Of a DNA stretch of 30,630 nucleotides, positions 7,986 through 14,709 are shown piece after piece. Where the stretch lies: contig QZAC01000142.1 in assembly GCA_003838065.1 (NCBI GenBank), forward strand, positions 1-30,630. Direction: 5' to 3'. The notes under the pieces were generated by a model. That model was not told the origin of the DNA and did not search any database. It saw only the letters and a list, made by a program, of their open reading frames with translations. Made by a program: the position numbers and the translations under genes. Every line of letters starts with the position of its first letter. Position 1 is the first letter of the stretch. This DNA comes from Methanocalculus sp. MSAO_Arc2 (GTDB taxonomy: Archaea; Halobacteriota; Methanomicrobia; Methanomicrobiales; Methanocorpusculaceae).

Positions 7986-8650
7986 AAGGATCCCCTCCTG
8001 ATGAGATCTAGAGGTATAGATCCTGTATGGATGGCGGTTGAGATGATTGCCCCATCAAAACCTGCAGAAACGAGTGTTTCAAGGTCATGGATGCCCGCGA
8101 TTCCACCGCCATAGAGAAGTGGGAGGTCTGTTGCTGACCGGATATGCTCTGCATATCTGGATTCAACACCGCCACTGCCACCGACCGCTGTTATATTGAG
8201 GAGAATACAGCCGGAAAACCCCCATTCTTCTGCACTGGAAAGGATCTCTTCTGGGTCTTCTCCTCCTGGAAGAACATGTCCGTCCCTGACATCCACACTC
8301 AGGTATCCGCCAGAATATAGGGTTAGATCACTACCGGCAGTTTCTGTTCCTATCACATTTTCTATATTTGGTGCAATGAGCATATCTTCAGGTCCCCGGC
8401 ATCCCCGGTCTAGGTAACAGCGGGAGACGAGATCAGAGAGGCTGATTACGAGTTCGTCATGCGATCCGGATCCACGAATTCGGTCAAGATCAGCAATATA
8501 TACTGATCGGGGCAGTATTTCTTTGATGTATCCCCGTGGTTCGGCGGTTGTTGCAATCCCCCATGTGAGAGGGGTATATTCTGCCCGGTTTCCAGCTTTT
8601 CCATGCACCACCAGGCCGCAACTGAGATCTATTGCACAAATGAGCTCCAT
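7979..8650 (-). CDS. HisA/HisF-related TIM-barrel protein (methanogen type)
   Basis: This half of about 223 residues of the HisA/HisF superfamily starts MELICAIDLSCGLVVHGKAG, equivalent to the ProFAR-isomerase opening (IDL.GG.VV). It continues with SVYIADLDRIRGSG and ends with phosphate-binding loops LLYGGGIAGIHDLE and FDGAIISTAIHTG. It differs from true HisA, for example in the central section and in lacking a his-operon setting. It fits the 'hisA/hisF family protein' clade found mainly in methanogens. It sits divergently beside mfnB, a methanofuran-pathway enzyme, so a role in that or another C1-cofactor pathway is possible but unproven. The ATG at 8648-8650 is preferred over a TTG 12 nt upstream. 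Confidence 0.75.
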   Translation of the reverse strand: MELICAIDLSCGLVVHGKAGNRAEYTPLTWGIATTAEPRGYIKEILPRSVYIADLDRIRGSGSHDELVISLSDLVSRCYLDRGCRGPEDMLIAPNIENVIGTETAGSDLTLYSGGYLSVDVRDGHVLPGGEDPEEILSSAEEWGFSGCILLNITAVGGSGGVESRYAEHIRSATDLPLLYGGGIAGIHDLETLVSAGFDGAIISTAIHTGSIPLDLIRRGSFC

Positions 8651-8693
8651 GGTATAACGCAATCACTATTATCATCGGAGATCATTAAGTTCT

Positions 8694-9386
8694 ATGGAAT
8701 TGCTTGTCAGCCCAAGTACATTGGAAGAGGCACAGCTCTCTCTATCTGCTGACATTATCGATGTGAAACGCCCTGCGGAAGGATCTCTTGGAGCTAACTT
8801 TCCCTGGGTGATCAGGTCGATCAAAGAGATTGCAGGAGAAAAACCGGTATCTGCGGCAATTGGCGACTTCTCTCCAAAACCCGGAACCGCCTCACTTGCA
8901 GCATACGGTGCTGCCTGTGCCGGTGCTGATTATGTCAAAATCGGGCTTTTATTTCATGATCATGAAGATGCGCGTCAGGTGATACATGCAGTTGTACAGG
9001 CCGTCAAGCCTGTATTTCCTGAGAAGATGGTTGTCATCGCGGCATACTCGGATCATGAGCGCCTGGGGACAATCTCACCTTTTGATATGGCAGTGATAGC
9101 AGGTGAAGAGGGTGCCGACATATCAATGGTTGATACAGGGATTAAGGATGGAATGTCCACGTTTTCATTCATGGATGAAACTGACCTTACCACATTTACG
9201 CGAGAGAACAGGCAGCTTGGTATGAAGACGGCGCTTGCCGGGTCGCTGATATTCGATGATATCCCGCTTCTGAAGAGAATTGATCCCGAGATCATCGGCG
9301 TGCGTGGTATGGTCTGCGGTGGAGACCGATCTGGTGCCATCAACCCGGCCCTGGTCCAAAAAGCGATTGAGCTCATCCGGTGTTAA
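8694..9386 (+). CDS. mfnB: (5-formylfuran-3-yl)methyl phosphate synthase, methanofuran biosynthesis (UPF0264)
   Basis: This 230-residue TIM-barrel enzyme matches the MfnB/UPF0264 family. MfnB condenses two glyceraldehyde-3-phosphate molecules to the furan phosphate precursor of methanofuran, the C1 carrier of methanogenesis. Evidence is the opening MELLVSPSTLEEAQLSLSAD followed by DVKRPAEGSLGANFPWVI, where Lys25 corresponds to the proposed Schiff-base lysine. Further matches are GDFSPKPGTASLAAYGAA, the DTGIKDGMSTFSFM segment with conserved Asp and Lys, and a C-terminal phosphate loop VRGMVCGGDRSG. Length is as expected. It starts 43 nt from the divergent HisA-like gene and ends 3 nt before guaB, so it is probably co-transcribed with guaB. 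Confidence 0.9.
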   Translation: MELLVSPSTLEEAQLSLSADIIDVKRPAEGSLGANFPWVIRSIKEIAGEKPVSAAIGDFSPKPGTASLAAYGAACAGADYVKIGLLFHDHEDARQVIHAVVQAVKPVFPEKMVVIAAYSDHERLGTISPFDMAVIAGEEGADISMVDTGIKDGMSTFSFMDETDLTTFTRENRQLGMKTALAGSLIFDDIPLLKRIDPEIIGVRGMVCGGDRSGAINPALVQKAIELIRC

Positions 9387-9389
9387 ATC

Positions 9390-10853
9390 ATGTTTGAAAA
9401 AAAGCTGCAAGTACCGGTCTCGCTGACATTCGATGATGTCCTACTCGAACCAGCCGAGTCCTATGTCGAACCAAGCCAGGCCGATATCCGATCACATTTC
9501 TCAAAGAACATTCCTCTGACTATTCCTATCTGCAGCTCCGCAATGGATACCGTAACCGAATCAAATATGGCGATCACACTCGCACGCGAGGGTGGGATTG
9601 GCGTAATCCACAGGAATCTTAGCGCTGAAGAGGAGGCTGAGATGGTCAGGATCGTCAAGCGTGCAGAGGATTTGATTGAACGAAACGTTCTTTTTGTGGA
9701 CCCTAAGGCGACGATCATCTCTGTTGAGCGGTTGATGAATGAACATGGGATTGGAGGGGCACCGGTGGTCGAGAATAATCAGCTTGTTGGTATCGTAAGC
9801 AGGCGTGATATTCGGGCTATCGTTGGAAAGCGTGGTGAGGAAGCGGTTGAGAAGGTGATGACCCATGATCCGTTTACTGTCAGGGAGGATGTGACTCCTG
9901 AAGAAGCGCTCGAACTGATGTATTCAAAGAAAGTTGAACGACTGCCGGTTTTAAACAACAAAGGGTCACTTCTTGGAATCATCACGATGCAGGACCTGCT
10001 TGAGAAGCGGCAGTTCCCGCGGGCAAACCGCGACGAGCATGGAAATCTCCGGGTTGCAGCGGCAGTCGGGCCGTTTGATTTTGAGCGTGCCGTGCTTCTT
10101 GATGAAGCGGGTGCAGATGCGCTTGTCATTGATTGTGCCCATGCCCATAATATGCATGTTGTCAAATCGGTACGAGAGATAAAACAAAGTGTAAATGCCG
10201 ATTGTATCGCTGGCAATATCGGAACTGGCAAGGCTGCATCTGAATTTGTTGATACTGTAGATGGGATCAAGGTTGGGATAGGCCCTGGGTCTATCTGCAC
10301 CACCAGGATTGTAACAGGTGTCGGTCTCCCACAGATCTCTGCGATCGCAGCAGTGGCTGATGTTATGGAAGAGGCTGGTGTTCCGGTTATTGCGGATGGT
10401 GGCATCAGATATTCAGGCGATGTTGCAAAGGCTATTGCTGCTGGTGCTGACAGCGTCATGATGGGGAGCATGCTTGCCGGGACTGATGAATCGCCTGGCC
10501 GTATCATCGTGATTAAGGGCAGGCGATATAAACAGTACCGGGGGATGGGATCCCTAGGTGTTATGACCGGGGGCCAGTCAAGTGACCGGTACTTCCAGTC
10601 AAAAGGAATCGGAGCAACCAAGTTTGTGCCTGAAGGGGTTGAAGGAGCCATCCCATATGCCGGTATTGTCTCGGATGTTATCTATCAGGTAGTTGGCGGG
10701 CTCAAATCCGCGATGGGATACACCGGTGCAAAGACGATTTCAGATCTCAAAAAGCGCTCCCGTTTTGTACGGATCACGGCAGCCGGATTTAAAGAGAGTC
10801 ATCCACACGATATTGTGATCACAGATGAGGCCCCGAACTACCGGCTCTCATGA
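9390..10853 (+). CDS. guaB: Inosine-5'-monophosphate dehydrogenase
   Basis: This 487-residue enzyme oxidises IMP to XMP with NAD+, the first committed step to GMP. The barrel begins SLTFDDVLLEPAESYV. Two CBS domains are inserted at about residues 95-205 (NEHGIGGAPVVENNQLVGIV, then LYSKKV-type repeat MYSKKVERLPVLNNKGSLLG). The catalytic loop GPGSICTTRIVTGVG places the nucleophilic Cys at residue 303. A phosphate-binding segment VIADGGIRYSGDVAKAIAAG and a flap region YRGMGSLGVM follow. Full length. It lies 3 nt after mfnB. A palindrome and a regulator gene follow its stop closely. Confidence 0.95.
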   Translation: MFEKKLQVPVSLTFDDVLLEPAESYVEPSQADIRSHFSKNIPLTIPICSSAMDTVTESNMAITLAREGGIGVIHRNLSAEEEAEMVRIVKRAEDLIERNVLFVDPKATIISVERLMNEHGIGGAPVVENNQLVGIVSRRDIRAIVGKRGEEAVEKVMTHDPFTVREDVTPEEALELMYSKKVERLPVLNNKGSLLGIITMQDLLEKRQFPRANRDEHGNLRVAAAVGPFDFERAVLLDEAGADALVIDCAHAHNMHVVKSVREIKQSVNADCIAGNIGTGKAASEFVDTVDGIKVGIGPGSICTTRIVTGVGLPQISAIAAVADVMEEAGVPVIADGGIRYSGDVAKAIAAGADSVMMGSMLAGTDESPGRIIVIKGRRYKQYRGMGSLGVMTGGQSSDRYFQSKGIGATKFVPEGVEGAIPYAGIVSDVIYQVVGGLKSAMGYTGAKTISDLKKRSRFVRITAAGFKESHPHDIVITDEAPNYRLS

Positions 10854-10862
10854 AACCATATT

Positions 10863-10893
10863 TTTTATACTATTAATCCTAACATAATGTTAG
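10863..10893 (+). promoter_or_regulatory. TATA element and 15-bp palindromic operator over the start of the regulator gene
   Basis: A TATA-like TTTATAC is at about 10864-10870. CTAACAT-A-ATGTTAG, a 7+7 bp inverted repeat with one central base, occupies 10879-10893 and ends 1 nt before the ATG at 10895. The TATA spacing puts the transcription start inside or next to the palindrome, so a bound dimer would block initiation. Autoregulation by the downstream winged-helix protein is inferred. Confidence 0.55.
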
Positions 10894-10894
10894 T

Positions 10895-11527
10895 ATGCTT
10901 GATCATGTTGAGGTATCCCGTCTGCTTGACATCCTTGGAAACCGCAACAGAAGGCGGATAATCGAGTTGCTGCGTCAGAAACCCTGTTTTGTCACCGAAA
11001 TATCTAACAGACTGTTTCTTTCTCCGAAAGCGGTGATCGAGCACCTGAATATGATGGAGCGCGAGTCAATCATCTCGTTCTTTACAGATGATCGGAGGCG
11101 CAAATATTATTTTCTCCAGACAGAGTTTGATCTCATTGTAACAGTGAAAAATACAAAGGGAAAGCAGCGTATCGCAAGCCTGCCATCGGCGGATCTTCGG
11201 CTCATCGAATCGCTCTCGATGCTCCGGCGGATGGCGCGGGCACGCGAAAGCCTGCTTGACACCCTTGAGAATCTTGAACGTGACATTGAGGCAACGATGA
11301 ACGATATCGTCAGGATGACCCGACGTGATGGTGGGCAGGATATCGATCTGGATATTATTATTACCCTTTCTCATCAGGATTTTACTCTCGATGAACTGGC
11401 AGACATCCTCGAACTCGATCAGCTGGTGGTCCGAAACTCACTTGCCACCCTTATATCAAGGGGTATTGTTACACAGGATGGGCAACGGTATCGTATCGAG
11501 GGTATTTATGGAACACCACAGAGTTGA
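10895..11527 (+). CDS. ArsR-like winged-helix transcriptional regulator with a second C-terminal wHTH
   Basis: This is a 210-residue DNA-binding protein. Residues about 5-75 form an ArsR-type winged helix: VSRLLDILGNRNRRRIIELL, then KPCFVTEISNRLFLSPKAVI as the helix-turn-helix and YYFLQTEFDLIV as the wing. A charged, probably coiled-coil stretch (about 105-140, RARESLLDTLENLERDIEA) should dimerise. A second helix-turn-helix follows at about 160-205 (LDELADILELDQLVVRNSLA). It overlaps the next gene by 20 nt, so both are one transcription unit. The palindrome at its start codon suggests autoregulation. The signal it senses is not evident; no metal-binding cysteine cluster is visible, as only one Cys is seen. 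Confidence 0.82.
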   Translation: MLDHVEVSRLLDILGNRNRRRIIELLRQKPCFVTEISNRLFLSPKAVIEHLNMMERESIISFFTDDRRRKYYFLQTEFDLIVTVKNTKGKQRIASLPSADLRLIESLSMLRRMARARESLLDTLENLERDIEATMNDIVRMTRRDGGQDIDLDIIITLSHQDFTLDELADILELDQLVVRNSLATLISRGIVTQDGQRYRIEGIYGTPQS

Positions 11528-11888
11528 TGAAGATGATCCTCTGCTCAGGAGGGGAACTCTCCGTATTATAGGATGCCTGCTTCGACCAGAAGGGGGTTTT
11601 GGCGGATATATCCTGGTGCCTGTCGGAGGCATGCCTCCAGATATCCCTTATGAGATGATCGAGACTGAGAACCGGATCTATATCACTGCTGCACTCCCGC
11701 CAGACGATAGGCTCACGTCTGCACCATATGCACGGATTGAACGGGAGCGTGTTGCGATTGTCGTTAATGAACATGAAACCTGGATTCCTCTTCCTTCTCC
11801 AATCAACGTCTTCCACTCGACCTATACGGTGAGGTATGGGGTCATGGATATCTTCTGTCGAAAACCTGTGTTCTTCGATCGGACATAA
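11508..11888 (+). CDS. Probable Hsp20/alpha-crystallin-like (CS-fold) small protein
   Basis: This 126-residue protein starts at the ATG at 11508 (MEHHRVDEDDPLLRRG), 20 nt inside the end of the upstream regulator. The core reads as a beta-sandwich of short strands: YEMIETENRIYITAALPPDD, then YARIERERVAIVVNEHETWI and NVFHSTYTVRYGVMDIFCRK. This resembles the alternating strand pattern of Hsp20/CS domains, in which a final strand 'NGVLEI' becomes 'YGVMDIFCRK'. The similarity is recognised by pattern, not by a search. The N-terminal arm is shorter than in most small heat-shock proteins. Longer in-frame starts upstream lie fully inside the regulator gene and are rejected. Coupling to an ArsR-type regulator suggests a stress-responsive pair. 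Confidence 0.6.
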   Translation: MEHHRVDEDDPLLRRGTLRIIGCLLRPEGGFGGYILVPVGGMPPDIPYEMIETENRIYITAALPPDDRLTSAPYARIERERVAIVVNEHETWIPLPSPINVFHSTYTVRYGVMDIFCRKPVFFDRT

Positions 11889-11891
11889 TCA

Positions 11892-11915
11892 CCCATGAGT
11901 TCATCACGTCATGGG
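11892..11915. terminator. Hairpin between convergent genes (7-bp stem)
   Basis: CCCATGA at 11892-11898 pairs with TCATGGG at 11909-11915 around a 10-nt loop, a few bases after the stop of the Hsp20-like gene. There is no clear T-run, so a transcription-termination or mRNA-end role is only possible. Confidence 0.35.
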
Positions 11916-11939
11916 AGTTACCGGTGAAAGGGTGACAGC

Positions 11940-11959
11940 ATCCTGCCTTGAATCAGGAT
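11940..11959. other. Hairpin spanning the stop codon of the HEAT-repeat gene
   Basis: ATCCTG at 11940-11945 pairs with CAGGAT at 11954-11959 around an 8-nt loop. The right arm lies within the last codons of the minus-strand HEAT gene. Together with the hairpin at 11892-11915 it marks the convergent gene ends. Confidence 0.3.
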
Positions 11960-12474
11960 GTAGGCGTGCCTGATATTGAATCAATGGCGTTTTGGGCCAT
12001 TGCCCTGACATATGGATTCTCATCATTGAGGAGCACAGTAAGATCCGAAACTGCAGAAGAAATCCCGAGTAATCCAAGCCCTTTTGCAGCCATGTACCGG
12101 ACATGATCTTTTCCATCGGACAGGGCTGTTTGCAGGTGAGGGTATGCTGCAGGCACCTTCATCAGGGAAAGCGCCTCGCACACACGATATCTGACAACCC
12201 AGGAAGAATCGTTAAGAAACCTGCTGAGTTCAGAAAGAGCGTCCTCCCCGATTAATCCCAGGAGTAATGTTGCCGTGTTCCGGATCTCTTTCTCGTCATC
12301 CCGGAGTGCATGCAGAAGATATGGGATTGCCTCTTCGCCGGACATCCTTTCGCTATTGATGAGACTTTCAAGTCTTTCAAGTGCCCTGAGCCTTTCCTCC
12401 GGGGCCTCTGCAGAGAGGCCGGAGAGGATTGCGGCGTCAATAGTACCAGATTGGATCGGTTTCTGCGAATACAT
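11953..12474 (-). CDS. HEAT-repeat (PBS-lyase-like) protein
   Basis: This 173-residue soluble helical protein is built of about four to five HEAT repeats of the PBS-lyase type. Successive units read AIPYLLHALRDDEKEIRNTA, LSELSRFLNDSSWVVRYRVC, YPHLQTALSDGKDHVRYMAA and VSDLTVLLNDENPYVRAMAQ. The conserved D..VR at each second helix is clear. Such proteins act as interaction scaffolds and appear often in methanogens; no partner is shown here. The ATG at 12474 is preceded by a divergent region shared with the polyphosphate kinase operon (gap 117 nt). The link to that operon is by position only. Confidence 0.85.
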   Translation of the reverse strand: MYSQKPIQSGTIDAAILSGLSAEAPEERLRALERLESLINSERMSGEEAIPYLLHALRDDEKEIRNTATLLLGLIGEDALSELSRFLNDSSWVVRYRVCEALSLMKVPAAYPHLQTALSDGKDHVRYMAAKGLGLLGISSAVSDLTVLLNDENPYVRAMAQNAIDSISGTPTS

Positions 12475-12591
12475 TATACTGAATCGGCCCGGATCTGTAT
12501 TCTATGTTGGTATTGCTATTGGTTCTGGTTATTATCCCTGTGTGCGGGAAATATAATCAGTATCTAACCCAATGATTACACGTGAATCTCC

Positions 12592-14709
12592 ATGGAGGGT
12601 AATACATCATTCTCTGATGACAATGCAGACTCGGTTCTTTTATTCACGCCAAGAGTCTTCTATAACCGTGAACTCTCCTGGATCCAGTTCAACCGTCGCG
12701 TCCTTGAGGAGGCACAGGACAGGTCACATCCTCTCCTTGAACGGGTCAAGTTTCTCTCGATCTTTTCAAATAATCTCGATGAATTTGTCATGATCCGGCT
12801 ATCCGGTCTCTGGAGGCAGGCTGCAGCCGGAGCTCTTGAAAGGCCACCAGATGGTCTCTTTCCAACTGAACAGATACAGGGGATCAGATCAGATCTCCTC
12901 CCTCTCCTCAAAGAGGCAACCACCTGCTGGAAAGAGATGCTCCTGCCTGAACTGGAGGAAGAGGGTATCCATATCCATAGTATGAATGATCTTTCCCCTG
13001 AATGGAAACAGGCTGCACGTGAGATCTTTCTCAGGGATTTTTTCCCTATTATCACTCCAATGGCCTTTGATGTATCCCATCCCTTCCCATTTATCTCAAA
13101 CCTCTCATTGAATCTTGCTGTTATTATCGATGACAAAAAAAGAGGGCGTCTCTTTTCTCGGATAAAGGTCCCAAGAAGCGCTGGAAAAAGGTTTGTCCGC
13201 CTTTTCGGCGGGGGTGATTCGGGAGGCAAAGAGTATCATTTTGTTCTGCTCGAAGAACTCATTGCCGCAAACCTCGATCTTCTCTTTCCCGGGATGGAGA
13301 TCTCAGCATCCTATCCGTTCCGGGTCACGAGGGATGCGGATTTTGAGATCAAGGAGGATGAAGCATCTGATCTTCTCACGACCATCGAAGAGGGTGTTGA
13401 GCACCGGAGGATAGGAAAAGCTGTTCGGCTTGAGGTTGATTATTCCATCCCTCCCTGGATACGGGATATGCTTGCAGCAAAGCTCCATCTCGAGATTGAT
13501 CAGGTTGATACAGGCACAGGTCCACTTCAGATGGCCGATCTGATGGAACTGACCGATATAAACCGGCCTGAGCTGAAGGATACACCCTTTCTCCCTTTCA
13601 TTCCAGAAGATCTTGAGATTGGGAAAGCATTCTTTTCTGCACTACGGAGACGGGATTATCTCCTCTACCATCCATATGACAGCTTCAACCCGGTGGTGTC
13701 GTTTATCAGGCAGGCAGCACGAGATCCCGATGTCCTTGCGATCAAGCAGACCCTCTATCGTGTCGGGGCAGAATCGCCTGTTGTCTCTGCATTGATGGAA
13801 GCACGAGAAAGAGGCAAGCAGGTGACTGTTCTGGTAGAACTCAAGGCACGGTTTGATGAGGAGAACAATATCACCTGGGCGCGGGCACTTGAGCGTGCAG
13901 GTGTTCATGTTGTCTATGGTCTCATCGGCCTGAAAGTACATGCAAAATTGTGCATGGTTGTCCGCCGTGAACAGGAAGGTCTCGTTACCTACACCCATAT
14001 CGGATCGGGAAACTACAATGCGCAGACTGCCCGGGTCTATACGGATCTTGGCATCTTTACTTCTGACCCTGATGTTGGATCCGACACTGCCGATCTCTTT
14101 AATGCACTTACGGGATACTCTGTTAAAACTGACTACCGGACACTTCTTGTCTCACATGGGAAGAACGGGCGCATGCGGGATGAAATTCTCAAGAGGATCG
14201 ATCGCGAGATCTTGCGCCATAAACAGACCGGAGATGGCTTCATTGCATTCAAATGCAACGCACTTGTTGATCCTGCCTGTATCACAGCGCTCTACCGTGC
14301 ATCACGGGAAGGGGTATCGATTCACCTGCAGGTCCGTGGCATCTGCTGCCTTCGCCCACAAATCCCTGGACTATCGGATAGGATTACGGTCTCATCCATC
14401 GTTGGCCGGTTCCTTGAGCATACACGCATCTATTACTTCAGAAACGGAGGTGATGAAGAGGTGTTGATCGGGTCTGCAGATCTGATGCCGCGAAACCTTG
14501 ATCGGAGGGTCGAGGTCCTCTACCCGGTCAGGGACAAACAGATCAGATCCCAAATCATTGACAGAATACTCACCATCCATCTCAAGGATACAGTGAAGAT
14601 GCGCCAGATGAATGAAGATGGTAGTTATACCCGCGTACAGCCGGGAAGAGAACCTTTAGATTCCCAATTATGGATGATCCAGAACAAAGGGGTGTGGCAT
14701 GACACTTGA
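12592..14709 (+). CDS. ppk1: Polyphosphate kinase PPK1 (first of tandem pair)
   Basis: This 705-residue PPK1 makes polyphosphate from ATP and can run in reverse. The N-domain opens FYNRELSWIQFNRRVLEEAQ and includes FLSIFSNNLDEFVMIRLSGL. The phospholipase-D-like core holds KQTLYRVG, VELKARFDEENNITWA (Arg420 aligns with E. coli Arg405), the phosphorylated histidine in LKVHAKLCMVVRR (His450), and YTHIGSGNYN. The second catalytic histidine is in IVGRFLEHTRIYYF. All key residues are retained and the length is normal. An AT-rich TATA-like element (about 12549-12556) lies upstream. The gene overlaps the next PPK by 11 nt, so translation is probably coupled. Confidence 0.95.
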   Translation: MEGNTSFSDDNADSVLLFTPRVFYNRELSWIQFNRRVLEEAQDRSHPLLERVKFLSIFSNNLDEFVMIRLSGLWRQAAAGALERPPDGLFPTEQIQGIRSDLLPLLKEATTCWKEMLLPELEEEGIHIHSMNDLSPEWKQAAREIFLRDFFPIITPMAFDVSHPFPFISNLSLNLAVIIDDKKRGRLFSRIKVPRSAGKRFVRLFGGGDSGGKEYHFVLLEELIAANLDLLFPGMEISASYPFRVTRDADFEIKEDEASDLLTTIEEGVEHRRIGKAVRLEVDYSIPPWIRDMLAAKLHLEIDQVDTGTGPLQMADLMELTDINRPELKDTPFLPFIPEDLEIGKAFFSALRRRDYLLYHPYDSFNPVVSFIRQAARDPDVLAIKQTLYRVGAESPVVSALMEARERGKQVTVLVELKARFDEENNITWARALERAGVHVVYGLIGLKVHAKLCMVVRREQEGLVTYTHIGSGNYNAQTARVYTDLGIFTSDPDVGSDTADLFNALTGYSVKTDYRTLLVSHGKNGRMRDEILKRIDREILRHKQTGDGFIAFKCNALVDPACITALYRASREGVSIHLQVRGICCLRPQIPGLSDRITVSSIVGRFLEHTRIYYFRNGGDEEVLIGSADLMPRNLDRRVEVLYPVRDKQIRSQIIDRILTIHLKDTVKMRQMNEDGSYTRVQPGREPLDSQLWMIQNKGVWHDT

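Noticed and set aside
9779..10651. 290-codon frame antisense to guaB
   Set aside because: It is a shadow of a strongly conserved gene, rich in Ser and Pro as expected of an antisense frame, with no motifs.
12660..13229. 189-codon frame antisense to the first ppk
   Set aside because: It is a shadow frame fully inside a confident PPK1 gene, with no start signal.
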